DNA of 43,283 nucleotides from Ettlia oleoabundans (GCA_019693395.1 JAAMXP010005583.1:1-43283), one strand, 5' to 3'; positions 10,201-20,950 are shown, numbered from the stretch's first letter. A program made the numbers and translations. The notes: generated from the sequence alone by a model not told the origin.

Positions 10201-12761
10201 CCTGGTGGTGGTGATGGTGGCAGCAGCGGTGCCGGTGGCAGTGGCAGTTCCAATGCCAATCCCCAAAACTCCAGCAGTGAAGAGAAGGGCCGAGGGAGTG
10301 AGGAGCCTCCAGCTGGCATGCAATTTGTGCTCAGCGCGGTGGGGCTGGCGGCATTGCCGGTGGTGGCTTACTCGGAGTGGGTGCTGAAGAGCACAGGTCA
10401 GCATTCTTGGCACTGCGCAGGAAGGAGGCTAGTTGCATGGAGTGATACTTATGTCAGTCTTTATGATTTGCACAAATGCCGGCAAGTCAGCCCCGCCATT
10501 CCTCCTTCTCTCTGTGCAGGGTGCGGGCTGCCTCCTGGACCCAATGGTCTGCTAGGTGCTGCCGAGGGGTTGTCCTACCTGGTTGTGGGCGGCTTGGTGG
10601 CTTGGAGCCTGGCGCGCAAAATCAAAACAGGCAGTGGTGCGCCGCCGCCTCAATGTTTGCCTTATGCAGGCATGCTTGTACGCTCGTCCTCTCGCTTGTG
10701 CCTGCTCACCCATGACGACTCCTCACAAATGTGCCTCCATAAACTTGCCCCACATTTGAAAGATCCCGGCTTGGCACATGTGCTGTTGCAGGCCTGCCAG
10801 CCGGCCCCGCAGGCATGCTGGGGGCCGTGGAGGGCGGCAGCTGGGTAGCAGCAGCGTCTGGCCTGGTGGTGCTGGCACTGCAGGTGTGGTGTTGTGCAGG
10901 GTTTGTGCAACGTCTTGCTGTGGCTCAAAACTGTAATTTTCGCAAACTGACAACCCTGGCACCCACTTTACGTGGCACCTGTGAACCTTGACACATGAAG
11001 GCATCATGCCTGTTGACACCCTTCCCGCTCACTGCTGTACCGAACTGCAGTGGCAAAGGTATGGCTACATACCATCAGCCCTGCCCGACAGCAACTGTTT
11101 TGGCGAGGAGGCGGCGTCATCCAGCTTTGCCGCAGCTCAAGCCCCCAGCCGCATGGTTCCACTCCTGAACGCGGCAGGCCAGCGCACAGCCCCAGTGCTG
11201 GCTGCAATGGATGGCAACAAGGTGCTGCTGCTGGTCGCGGGGCTGCTGCCCTGTGTCCATGCCCCCAGGCATCGTGCGTGATGTGCGCCATGGTGGCCGG
11301 GTGCTGCGCCGGTGCTGCGCTCAGGTGGTGTGCGCTGCCCTGCTGCCCTGCGCAACCGCTGGCATCCTGAAGCCCACCCAACCTAGGCCCAAAATGCACC
11401 CAAACAATTGCGTATGCTTGCAGAAGCAATAGTGTGCAAGGCTGGGTGGCTGCTTGAATGTCGCCACGGTTGTGCGGGCAGCAGCAGCAGCCACACCCCC
11501 CCTGCTTGTTTGGTTTGCTGGCGCCACCTTGTCTTGTTGCCCACTGCTTACTCGCCCTTGTTTGCACTTTTTTCAAACCGATGCCCATTGTTCTGCATGC
11601 CGCTCTTCACTAGCTGTTCTGCCTTTTCCACTCTTGCAGGCGGGCCAAGCCTCCTATGGCAGCACCCTGCGCCTCACAGTAGGCAGCCCAGGAGCACTGC
11701 CACAGGGCAACCTGCTGTTCTCACTAGAGACGGCCCTGAGCCAGTCGGGCAGCATTTTTGAAGCCGCCGAGACAGCGGCGGCAGCAGTAACAGCAGTGGC
11801 AGCAGGGCAGCCTCCTCCCGAACAAGTGGCAGCAGCCGTGCAGCAGCTTCAGCAACGTGCACAGCAGGCACAGCAGCTGGCGTCGGCTCTTAGTGGCCGC
11901 GTAGTGGCACTGGGCGGCCGGGAGGGCACGGAGCGGGCGTTGGCGGCAGCAGCTGCCACGGCGGTGGTGGAGCAGCCAGCTGCACCAGGGCCTGAGCCGC
12001 TGAATTTTGAGCCGCCTCGGCACAAGCTGCGTGCAGCCCTGGCCTCAACCTGGGTGTCACTGACCAAGAATGAGAAGGTGAGGGCCCTACTGGAGCCATA
12101 CCCCCTCCCTGCGGTGGCACGACGCCAAGAAGCAGTGGCGGCGGCGCGTGCCAGTGAGCTTACCGCGATGTTAGCGGCAGGCGAGCAGGCACTTGAGGCA
12201 GCCAGGGTCGGTGAGGCTGGAGCTTTGGAGCCTCAATCCCAGACAGCAGCCCAAGTGCTTCAGAGCATGCAGCAGCGGGTGCAGCGCCTGCATGGCATGG
12301 CAGAGAGGGTGGGTGGACGTGTAGCTGCTGTTCTGCCGCCTGAACTGCGTCAGTGGGTACCGACCGCTCGCACGCAGCAGGAAACTACCCCGCGAACTGC
12401 ACAGGTAACCACCGCACCAGCAGCAGCAGCGACACCCGCAACAGCAGCAGCACCTACCAATGCCGCTCCGGTCTCGCCCGGTAAACTCAGAGCAGCCAGC
12501 ACCGCAGCCGGCAGCGGCGCAAAGGAGGGCAAGGCAGCTGGACTGGATAAGCCGGCGGCTGCCCACCTCTCCAGCGCTGGCATGTTTGTTCAGGCGGTGA
12601 GCGACTTGAGGGAAGGGTTTGCAGGCCTGTGGCAGTCTGCAGTGGATTTTGACCCACAGCAGGCGGCTGCAGTGCTCCGGGAGCGCCTGCACCACCAGGA
12701 GCCTCCCTCCAGCAGCAAGCCAATGCAGAAGGCTGGAACGGCTGAAGCGCCGACGGAGTAA
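7292..12761 (+). CDS. CBM20 starch-binding domain protein with a repeated plastid-type membrane motif
   Basis: Twelve proposed exons: 7292-7534, 7777-7942, 8155-8288, 8434-8581, 8735-8809, 9111-9556, 9819-9914, 10138-10396, 10520-10636, 10792-10883, 11051-11221 and 11640-12761, totalling 3069 nt (1022 aa). Residues 1 to ~80 look like a chloroplast transit peptide. A CBM20 carbohydrate-binding module follows (~95-200), with its binding aromatics in LGAWD, SWSEGDQW and WERGPNRTLQ. A long Gly/Ser/Pro/Ala linker leads to hydrophobic segments at ~500-590, including two copies of a motif, GLPPGPNGLLGAAEG and GLPAGPAGMLGAVEG, then YGYIPSALP. The last exon encodes an Ala/Gln-rich helical tail. Binding of starch at a plastid membrane is inferred; no catalytic domain is visible. 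Uncertain points: the exon 1 donor (GC at 7535, or GT after AGG at 7481), the 9556 donor, the exon 8 acceptor (10099 or 10138, same frame), and exon 11. Confidence 0.72.
7535..7776 (+). other. Possible GC-AG intron in the CBM20 gene
   Basis: CTGCAG|GCAAGT fits the GC donor consensus and joins in phase 0 to the exon starting TGCCTGGCC. An in-phase GT donor slightly upstream (AGG|GTAGGC) is an equal alternative that would shorten the transit peptide, so this case is weak. Confidence 0.45.
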
Positions 12762-13353
12762 TCGATTTGCAGCCATTGCAGCAACTTGGTGTCACAGTGC
12801 CTGCAAGTGGTCCATCCATGAAACTGCCAGGTGCACCTTTAGGTCCTCGCACCACACCCACGGTAGCAACAGCAGGAGCAGCAGCAGCCAGTTCAACAGA
12901 TTCAGGAGCAGGCTCAGCAGCAGCAGCAATAATGTTCATGCAATCCCGCGCATTTTAATGGCACTCTCTTTCGTTGATTCATTCAAGTTGTGGCAACATA
13001 GGCTGCATCCATCCCATTCAGCATGCTGGCATTTCTGCTCCCAAATTAACTTCCTGTGCTGCATTTTGTTGCAGCCGCCAAGCAGTCTCCCACCCCTGCA
13101 AGCTCTTTGATCACCCTCTTATTTGCACAGCCTGGTGCTCTGCACAGCCGGCGTTGCGTTGCAGCAATCTTTCCTCAGCATCCTCCCTCGTGCATTCCGC
13201 TTCTTCCTCGCCGTTTGCATCCCACGTACAAACAGGCCTGCATTCACATCCCCACCCTCGGAATTCCTGTTGTTGGCCTGCGCCCTCACTGGCGCGCGTC
13301 TTATTAGGCATGCCCTGTCAGCAGTAGCTAGTCATGCAGCCCTAGTATGTACA

Positions 13354-13560
13354 ACCGCCCTCCTTTTGTGTTGTTGAGCACTTTTCCAGTGTTTCTTGTG
13401 CCAACCTCCGTAGCATCAGCCACGTCAACCGCCCTCGTTCTGTGTGGGCACTTTCCAGTTTTCTTAGCGTGTCTTGTGCCACCTTTTGTAGCGTCATCCA
13501 CGTCAATTGCCCTCCCTTCTGTGTTGAGCACTTTTCCCAGTGTGTCTTATGCCATGTCAA
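13354..13560. repeat. Imperfect minisatellite, about 2.8 units of 74-78 bp
   Basis: Units begin at about 13354, 13428 and 13506. Each has CGCCCTC/TGCCCTC, then a GAGCACTTTTCC-like block, a GTGTCTTGTGCC-like block and, in the first two, TAGCATCA/TAGCGTCA-CCACGTCA. The third unit is truncated. Confidence 0.85.
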
Positions 13561-13572
13561 ACCACCTCACTT

Positions 13573-13577
13573 TGTAA
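13573..13577 (+). terminator. TGTAA polyadenylation signal, CBM20 gene
   Basis: TGTAA, the usual green-algal polyadenylation signal, occurs on the plus strand just after the minisatellite. It lies about 810 bp past the stop codon, a long but possible 3' untranslated region. Confidence 0.35.
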
Positions 13578-13631
13578 GACTTTTAGCAGCCAAAGTTGCT
13601 GCAAAGACAAATGGGTACGGTGGTTGCGCTC

Positions 13632-13636
13632 TTACA
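13632..13636 (-). terminator. TGTAA polyadenylation signal, PEX12 gene
   Basis: The minus strand reads TGTAA 70 bp beyond the PEX12 stop codon, a good position for this green-algal 3' processing signal. Confidence 0.5.
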
Positions 13637-13705
13637 ACAGTGACCGGAGCTGGAAATTGCGACACTTGCATACAACTGGAGGCAAGTGGCTCGAGCTGCA
13701 CAAAT

Positions 13706-15450
13706 TCAAGAGCCCTGGTAGAGCCTCCTCACATGATCCAGACGTGCGGGGGCATGCGTGATGGGGCAGCGCCCCTGCTGCTCGACCTCACGATGTATGC
13801 AGGGATAGCAGAAGACATAGCCAGAGGTGGCAAGCATGGCAGGATTTGTGCGGCAGCGGCGGCACAGCGGGCACAGTGTGACGTCATCTGGAAGTGCCAC
13901 GCCGCCCGCCGCCACGCCCACAGCCGGCAGGGCAGGTGGCGGCGGAGGCGCCGGCAGTGCCTTAGGGTCGCCCATCCGCTGCTCTGCTGAGGTGTACCAC
14001 CACTCCAGCAGCTGGAGGCAGGGGCAGAAAAACCGACAAGCAAATAGGCACAGAGAACCTCAACAAGATTGGCATGGGAGGACATACAATTGACCAAGGC
14101 ATCCCAAATGTTGCACGTGCGGGGAGCTAGCATACCCTCACAACACTCTCACCCCCCTATTACACCCTACCTACTCCTCACCTTGAAAGCAAACACTGCC
14201 AGGATGAGCGTGTTGCGCGTGTGGTCTGCTGCCAGGTGCCCCGCACGAAGCCAGCCCTGGCGCAACAGGCGCCACAGCCAGGGCCCGCCCCCCGGCTGCG
14301 CTAGGCGCGTGAGCCGATCGGCACGCCGCCGCTGCTTTTCCTGCTCGTGCTTCATCTGCAAGAGGCAAGCCGGCGTCACAGCACAGAATTTCAATGTGTG
14401 ATTGTCGTCTGCAAGGGACGGTGCATGAAAAGGATTCCCGCCTGGCATCCACCCATGCCCATAATTTGACTGTTCCGCACAAAGCAGGGCGCGAAGGTGG
14501 TTTAAAGACTTTGTAGTGAGAAGTAGCCTGCTCACCGCCTCCTGCCCCGTCAGCCGCACAACCTCCAGCCCCAGCAGATGCAGGCCCGGGGAGTAGTAAG
14601 GCGTCCGACCCAGCAAATATAGCAGCTGATAGGCAAATCGTGCGCCTTCATGCCCCGCCACCACCCAAGGATAGACGAGCTGAAATGTGCGGCATGCGGC
14701 AGCCAGGCACTTCTGCCTCCTTTGCCGCCACGGTGCTGCAGCTAACTGCCTCCAACTAGGTCCGCTGCTGCTGCCGCGGCCTGCTTCGCCGTGTCCTGTT
14801 GCTGTTTGCTGTGGTGCCTGCCAGCCGGGTCGCTGTTGCAGCTGCTGCTGTTGCAGGCGGTGGTGTAAAGCGTCCAACTTCGAGCGTAGAAACGGGACCA
14901 GCGTCTGCAGCAGGCAGCGCCAACAGCAAGTTTGGCTTAGCACATGGGTGCAATGCCATGGAGACCTTGGTAGCAACTCGTATGTTTGCTGACTATGAAA
15001 GTAACATAGACATTGGCTCGTCAATAGTGGCACTAGCACCATGAAGCAGGGAACAAAGGCCAGCCTGCTGACGACATGCCCCGCGCGCACCAGCCCTGGG
15101 TGCTTGCTCACCAACAGTACGAGCGACATGGAGCGCTGGCCGGCATCCAGCGGCTGTCTGGTGCTGCCGCCCCTTTCGCTGGCCACGGGCGCACGCCGCA
15201 GGCCATACAGGCCCTCGGCAAACGAGCCGCCGCTAGCCGCCAACGCCTGCCGGTCCAGCAGAACGCTCAACAGGAAGAAGAGCTCGTCTTCCCGGTCCAA
15301 GAGGCGATGCAATCCGGGCTGGCGCTGAGCATAGACGGAAAGGGAGTAAATTACGGCTGCTTTAAGGCTCGGCATCAGCTTTTCCGCTGCCACCAGCTCG
15401 AAAAATGTGGGCCGCACCCCCGCGTCACCCCCTAGCGCCACAAAAGACAT
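13706..15450 (-). CDS. PEX12: Peroxisome biogenesis protein 12 (peroxin-12, RING)
   Basis: Four exons, all phase 0: 15450-15112, 14904-14536, 14355-14182 and 14011-13706, totalling 1188 nt (395 aa). The N-terminal Pex2/Pex12 domain starts at PTFFELVAAEKLMPSLKAA and continues with DEDELFFLLSVLLDRQ, GGSFAEGLYGL and TLVPFLRSKLD. The middle has YPWVVAGHEGARFAYQLLY and hydrophobic helices. A Pro/Ala-rich linker leads to the C-terminal RING: LCPLCRRCRTNP, SGYVFCYPC and GRCPITHAP. PEX2, PEX10 and PEX12 form the peroxisomal membrane ubiquitin ligase that recycles the receptor PEX5. The RING shows only CxxC, CxxC and one further CP, consistent with the incomplete zinc-ligand set known for PEX12. Length and motif order match the family. 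The middle contains a Gln-rich insertion (LQQQQLQQ). Confidence 0.95.
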
Positions 15451-15540
15451 GCTCCGAGGCTATTTCTCGCTCTCTGGGCGCCTGCTGGTTGAGTTAGAAT
15501 TGGGACTGGGCAGGCAGCGGACTAAGGCTCCGACTGCTTT

Positions 15541-15550
15541 GTATATAGTA
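15541..15550 (-). promoter_or_regulatory. TATA-like element upstream of PEX12
   Basis: The minus strand reads TACTATATAC, 91 bp before the PEX12 start codon at 15450. It is the best TATA match in the 356-bp divergent region (15451-15806) shared with the J-domain gene. No other site there is clear. Confidence 0.35.
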
Positions 15551-15806
15551 CGTGTAAGGCAGCCCGACACTAGTTTCGCCGACAATCGGGCGTTTAGACA
15601 TGCCTGGAGAACAGTTGAGGGATGCATTGCCACGTAGGATTCCCCATCCGCGATAGGGTGTGTGCGTCTGTGTTCCCGGCCACCTAACCGCATTGGTACA
15701 TTTCAACATCTCAGATATTGCGTTTTGCCAGACCCTTGATGCTCGGGGAGCACTCTGATAGCTGGGTTTGCTGCGCTTCGCCTCGTCGGGGCAGGCGCTG
15801 TCCGTC

Positions 15807-18239
15807 ATGCTGAGCTCCACGGTGCAAGCGATGCTGCACTTTACACCAGCTCCTGCGAGGTGCATGCCGCCAACAGCGGTGTTGCCCGCTGCCCCCTGCC
15901 CGCACCGTGCAAAGCGCCGTGGGCAACCCGATCGTAGGCTCACTGTTGTCGCCTGCGGCAACTCGTCAAGGGCTGCCATTGATCCTGGTTTGGAGCTGAA
16001 CAGCGCCTGCAATGATGCGCTGCAAGCCATGCTGGCCAACGATGAGCAGCGGGCTGGCGTGGTGCAGCAGCAGCTACGAGGGCTGCGCCTGCAGGCGCTC
16101 GAAGCGGCTGACTTGGAGGTGCGCCTTCCTGCGAACTTCAAGTCGCTCTCGTGTTCCTCCTCTGCCGATTAACGCAGTAAATGGCACTTGATTGCCTTAC
16201 TACTTGGAGAAATACAAACATCAAGTCACCAACAGTTGCTTCTCATCTCCTACGTTTTGCCATGCAGGCTGACCAGCTGATGCGGGTGCTGGAAGGCATG
16301 CTTCACCATAGTGTGCTGAAAGAGGCGGAGGAGCTCACAGGGCCGTATGCCTCAGCTCTTGACCGTATCATCAATCAGGTGCATGACGGGGACCACAGAT
16401 TACTCCAAACTCCACATTGCCTGCAAGAAGTGCCAGGTCGTTCACAGGCGTGCCCTTGCAGAGCTGCTTGGACATGTAGCCCTCCTCCATGCAGGAACCC
16501 CGCTTGCTTGACCTATTTGCATGGTGCGGTGCCTGTCCCTGCAGGTTGCTGGTTCTGAGTGGAAGCTGGTGCTGGAAGGGCAGTCAGCAGAGGTGGGGCA
16601 GCAGGAGCCGCAGTTCAGCACATGGGAGGAAGTGCTGAAAAAACAGCAGCAGCGGAGGGCAGGGGCCGGCGCTGCTGGGAGCCCCGGCAGCACTGCTAGT
16701 ACCGACAGTGACAGCAGCAGCAGCCGTAATGCCACTGCTGGCGGGGGCAGCCCAGCGCACACTGCTTTCTACCGGCTGCTGGGAGTGGCCCCAAATGTCA
16801 ACCAGCCAGACCTCAGGACAGCTTACCGTCAGCTGGCTCTCAAGCTGCATCCTGATGTCAACCAGGCACCAGATGCGACACAGCGATTTGCAGAGGTGGC
16901 GGCCGCCTATGATGTGCTGTCCGACGCCGCCAGCCGCTCGCTGTACGACATGTATGGTGCGGAGGGCATGAAGCAGCATGCAGGTGAGTTGTGTCATTAG
17001 TATGTAAGCAGCTTCGGCAGTCTGCAACTTCTCATGATGTTTGCCAAAGCTGCACAATCAATTGGCCCCTTCGCTATGGCTCACCGCTGCCAGGTGTGGT
17101 TTATTGGCATTTACCGCCCCCCATGACCGCTGCCCTTGCAGGTGCCTCAGCTGGCAGCGGCAACGCGGGCCGCGCGTGGGATGAGTTCAAACCCTACAAG
17201 AGAGTCAATAAACGCACCAAGGCTCGCGATGCATCCGCCGCCAGCTACAGCGACAGTTGGGCGAATGAACGTGGCGATGACAGCGGCCCCAGCAGCGGAG
17301 AGAATGATGGTGTTGCAGCCAATGTCGGGGCAGCTCCTTCCTCCGCTGCCCAGTCAGCTGCTGCTCATGACCCCCCTGCCAGCCAGGTTGGCACAGAGTA
17401 TGGCGGCCGTCGCAAGGAGGACTGTTGGGCTGGCATGCCGCAGGCTGGCGCGGTGGTTGAATACCCCTTGAGTGCCAGAGTGCAGCAAGAGCTTCAGGAT
17501 GGGCGGACGCACGGGGTGGGCTTGCTGGTGGGGCGCAATTGTGACAGGTGGGTTCTATTGCTAGCGCAGTGGCATTATCAAGGAGCATGGAGGGCCGGAA
17601 CAATGGAGTGGATCACTGGAAGGCAGTCATGCGTTGTCTCGCTACCAAAGCAGTTGCTCTTGAAAGCGGTTACTCTGCTGGGCATCTAAGCTTTCACCTG
17701 CGCATTCCTGCAGGCCTGTGTTGAACACCTGTTCCTGCACCGGTACTCCTGCCTGACCATGTTGAGGAAAGTGCGTGCCTGGCTGATGCAAACAAGTGCA
17801 TGCGTATCCGCTGCAGGGGTGACGCCGGTCGCCTGCCCCGCGAGGTGCTGGACCTGTGTGAGGTAGAGCCCCTGCGCCAGCAAGACCCAGGCTCAGACAG
17901 GCAAGAAGGGCCAGCCAGCCTGGCAGCCAATCAGAATTATGTGTCGCCAGTCAGTCATACATGCCTGCACGGCGACGCACTGCTAGAGTCAGAACCTGGC
18001 AGCAAGTCACCCATCATTCAAGGCACCCACGCATCCAGCTCTCTGCCTTTCGAACCATCTGCACTTGTGCGTGCAGGTGGGTGCCCGATGAGCTCAGCCC
18101 CTCGGCATTTGTGCGTCTGGGTGAGCTGCGCCCTGTGGCGGTGGACAGCTTTGACCGGGCCTGGGACGTCTGGCACATCACCGCGCCGCTCAGCGAGGGC
18201 TGTGGGGGCCCTGAGCTGACTGAAGAAATCATGCTGTGA
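15807..18239 (+). CDS. J-domain (DnaJ-like, type III) protein, probably plastid
   Basis: Six exons: 15807-16118, 16268-16378, 16545-16983, 17142-17547, 17817-17900 and 18077-18239, totalling 1515 nt (504 aa). The N terminus is rich in Ala, Pro and Arg up to VVACGNSS, a likely transit peptide and cleavage zone. A J domain lies at ~214-277: FYRLLGVAPNVNQPDLRTAY, the invariant HPD in KLHPDVNQ, then FAEVAAAYDVLSDAASRSLY. There is no Gly/Phe region and no DnaJ zinc finger, so it is a type III J protein, which would recruit and stimulate a plastid Hsp70. Before the J domain are helical segments and a Ser-rich linker. After it come a low-complexity region and a conserved-looking end (DELSPSAFVRLGELRPVAVD) that I cannot assign. 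The intron before the last exon has a GC donor. An upstream in-frame extension lacks an ATG, so 15807 is taken as the start. Confidence 0.88.
17901..18076 (+). other. GC-AG intron in the J-domain gene
   Basis: The exon ends TCAGACAG and the intron begins GCAAGA, ending GTGCAG before GTGGGTGCCC. Phase 2 is required to read on into WVPDELSPSAF, and no nearby GT gives it. Confidence 0.7.
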
Positions 18240-18961
18240 ACTGAATGTCTCGAGTCACAACCAAGGGGTGGTACCCAGCCGATGGTGCACAATCCTTGTA
18301 GCCCTTGTGTGTTGTGGTATGAGCCTTTTTGTTTTGATGCCTTCAGTTCAAACCCCTGGTGCTTGTTCATCTATGCTTAGCGCATCTTCCAGATGCGGGA
18401 CCCGTGCCAATCACAGCCGCCATGCTTGCTATGTTTCCTGAGTGAGTTGGTCGTCACACAACGGCAAGCATGGCGTATGGGAACATGGCCCGCTGTTTGC
18501 ACTAAAATACGATTGAAAAGGTACATGCAAAATAGATCTGCATTCAATGAAAATTTGGGGGCCCATGGACCAGGTGGGCCACGGTGGGCGAATACAGATG
18601 CAAGGAGCAGCTAGCATGCGACAAAGGTCGCCTAGGTATGACACATAGACACCAAAAGACAGCTAGGTGGCAGCCATCTGTGGCGGCTTGCGTGCCTCCA
18701 GGGGTCCCAGCAAGAAAGGGTGTCACAAACTATGGGTGAAATGGGAGTACAGAGTTGTCAGGTAAATCACATGCGGCTAATGGCCTAAGAAACTAGCACA
18801 GCAGGCTCCACATGCATGGCAAAAAAATGGAAAGAACATGCCGCACGTAAGGACAGGCCTCGTCCCTGGCCTGCTGGTTGACTGAACGCCCTGCAACATC
18901 ATCATCAATATTTCACTTTCATCAAACCTGCAAGCATTGCTCGCTAGGTGTGGCGCACCGT
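18240..18961. other. Convergent 3' intergenic region
   Basis: This 722-bp region lies between the ends of the J-domain gene (+) and the Yippee gene (-). I see no coding frame with a protein-like pattern, no repeat and no clear TGTAA signal. Confidence 0.5.
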
Positions 18962-19793
18962 TCATGAGCGGACGTGTGGCTGGTGCATGTGCGGCTCGAG
19001 GTAAAGATGCCCGGCAGCGGCCTGCAAGCTGTTAATGCGCTGTAACGCGCTCTGCTGTAGCAACACGGTGTTCTCCTTGTACTTCTGCTCCGGGCTCTCA
19101 GCCACCAGGTACTTCCATCCCAGCCGTGTGCAGCAGGTGCGGCAGCGAACGTCAGTCAGCGTGTAGTGACCCGTGCTCAGTTCCTGGCAGGGCGCAAGGG
19201 CGGGCAGGAGGGAGGGCATGGTGGGCGCCACACGGGCAGATGTTTGTACCTGCCGGAAGTGCTGCTTTGCCAGTCACAGGACGGGCACAGAACCGCATTT
19301 GTACAGCGGTGATGTATGCACTCGGGGCATTGATGAGCACTCGGGCTGCCTGTGCACCTCCTGGCGCTTGGAGCCTGTGGTCTCCAGATTGACAGCTTGG
19401 CGGAAGAGGATGGCTGGCGTGGAGGCACCCATGAACCCCTCCCACACCAGGCTGTGCTCGCTGGCAATATCGCAGCTGCAAGAGAAATTCAAGACGAAAG
19501 GGATGGTTTGAGGCAGCAGAAGCACACTGCAACCAACAGGCACTCAGCTGACGTGGTGTCTCCCGGGTTGGGGCTGCGGTAAGACAATGTTTGCAAACTC
19601 ACCGACATCGGCAGCAGATGTACTTGGCACCCAAGTCATCATTCACAAACTACAGCCAGGTGGGAGGTCATCAAGCACCCCACTGTGAACAGCGACCAAC
19701 GACAGAGGCAGGCAGCAGTGGATATGGATCCGGCTGCACGTCGGCGCTGCAGCATTCCGCAGGTCTACTCACCTCTATGAAAAGGCGGCCCAT
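18962..19793 (-). CDS. Yippee-like zinc-binding protein
   Basis: Four exons: 19793-19773 (only seven codons), 19649-19603, 19475-19358 and 19183-18962, totalling 408 nt (135 aa). The start MGRLFIE matches the family's near-invariant MGRLF. The fold's two zinc-ligand pairs are visible as YICCRC and VRCRTC, together with STGHYTLTDV, LGWKYLVA and EQKYKENTVLL, the hallmark of Yippee/Mis18-type domains. Yippee proteins are small, conserved eukaryotic zinc proteins without an agreed biochemical role; in animals they are linked to the nucleus, the cell cycle and the CTLH ubiquitin ligase. The C-terminal ~35 residues (LHMHQ-like, His-rich end) exceed the core. The tiny first exon is supported by the family start, exact phase and a good GTGAGT donor. 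Confidence 0.92.
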
Positions 19794-20056
19794 CTGGTGT
19801 TTAAAGTAAGGCCTCAGTGACGAGCTCCTGCTACCTCCACACTCTGGCTCCTGGGAGGAACTGTGGGGATTGTTACAGCTGGCCTATTTTTATGCTACAA
19901 CGCTGCCTTCATGCCCAATTCAAGGCTTTCGTGTCACATCTCCACCCAGAAATTACTTGCTGGCACCAAGTGGCACTTGTTGCCACGTGGCCTTCGGAAT
20001 GCATGCCATTTGCAGGAACCGTCAGGCATGTCTGGTAACTGTGCAGTATCCCAGTA
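19794..20056. promoter_or_regulatory. Divergent promoter region, Yippee gene (-) and membrane-protein gene (+)
   Basis: These 263 bp separate the two proposed start codons and should contain both core promoters. I see no clear TATA element. Confidence 0.45.
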
Positions 20057-20950
20057 ATGTCGTGCACTGTCGGTGTTCGAGGATGGCGATTGTCCGCCAA
20101 CTCAAGTACACACAGCCTTTGGCAGCCCTGCTGTACCAGGAGAGATAGGTATGTATGACCAAACACCAGTTTCAATGCACCTGCGGAGCCCAAGGCCCGC
20201 CGGCAATGCGCGGACCGCACGCTGCTGCCGCTGCTGCTCTGCTTGGCACCTGACTTCTTGGTGAAACGGCTCCCAAACCGTTTCCAAACAGTGTCTCACG
20301 ATTCATTGCTTGTTCCAACACCTCGTCCACTGCAGAAATGTGCCATTGTAAACCCTTATCTGTGCTGCAGACCTGCCAGGAGGCTGCAGGTGACGGGAGC
20401 TGCAGTGCTGGCCATGACGGGCGCAGGAACAGCTGCAGCCGGGCTGATACCCATGGCCCAGCTCGTGCCGACGTTCCCTCGCATTGGTGGCCAGCCAGTT
20501 CGGGACTGGATAGGCCAGGCTGTGGATAACCTACCTGGGTTCAATGGGGACGACCTGACGCAGCTGCTGTTCCCAGATCTATTGTTGCTTGTGGATGTTC
20601 CCACCCTGCTTATCAGCGGCCTGCTGCTGGTGGCCCTGGTCTACTGGGAGGGGGGCATCTTGCTTCGGCAGCTGAAAGAGCAGCGGCGGCAGCAGCGACG
20701 ACGAAGGAGGAAGCAGCAGGGCATTGCAAGCAGCGATGGCAGTGAGGAAAAGGAGGCAGCAGCAGGAGGGAAAGAAGAGGAGGAGGAGGAGGAGGAGGAA
20801 CAGTTGCCCGTGACGCCACCTCCACTGTCCTCTCCGATTGATCGAGCACGATATGAGCGGCGCAGGGGACTTGGGTGGCTGGCACTGTTAGCAGCTTTCT
20901 CAATATGGATGAACGGGGTGGTGCAGGGTCCAACCCCCTTCCAGCCCTAG
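20057..20950 (+). CDS. Small membrane protein with a transit-like N terminus, unknown function
   Basis: Two exons, 20057-20148 and 20371-20950, give 672 nt (223 aa). The long open frame of exon 2 has no suitable upstream ATG. Joining it to an ATG exon with an AG|GTATGT donor restores phase 2 and produces a Ser/Arg-rich transit-like N terminus (LSANSSTHSLWQPCCTRR). Hydrophobic segments follow: VTGAAVLAMTGAGTAAAGL, then LLFPDLLLLVDVPTLLISGL running into LLVALVYWEGG, and near the end LGWLALLAAFSIWM. Between the last two lies a strongly charged stretch, Arg/Gln-rich and then nine glutamates (20774-20800). I do not recognise the family. A plastid membrane location is inferred from the N terminus only. 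The exon 1 model is moderate; exon 2 coding is more secure. Confidence 0.6.
20774..20800 (+). repeat. GAG-rich trinucleotide tract coding for polyglutamate
   Basis: Nine consecutive GAA/GAG codons lie in the membrane-protein gene and form an acidic run between a basic segment and the last hydrophobic helix. Confidence 0.9.

Larger units (their letters stand above)
12762..13705. other. Long convergent 3' region between the CBM20 and PEX12 genes
   Basis: This 944-bp region holds both 3' untranslated regions. It contains a CAG-rich low-complexity stretch (about 12855-12932), a ~75-bp minisatellite (13354-13560) and one TGTAA signal for each gene. Open frames here are repeat-derived and resemble no known protein. 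Confidence 0.6.

Noticed and set aside
12487..12939. 150-codon open frame on the minus strand across the end of the CBM20 gene
   Set aside because: It is the antisense shadow of Ala/Gln-rich coding and the CAG-rich 3' region, and has no family pattern.
13328..13560. Repeat-encoded protein on the minus strand at the minisatellite
   Set aside because: Two frames are open because of the repeat composition. The unit length is not constant or a multiple of three, so no repeat protein is conserved.
13706..13975. A decayed PEX12 because the RING lacks part of the zinc ligands
   Set aside because: An incomplete RING ligand set is a normal feature of PEX12, and the frame and all other motifs are intact.
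20243..20370. Single-exon start of the small membrane protein at 20243
   Set aside because: The codon there is TTG, with no ATG in that frame until well inside the protein. A spliced upstream ATG exon fits the phase instead.
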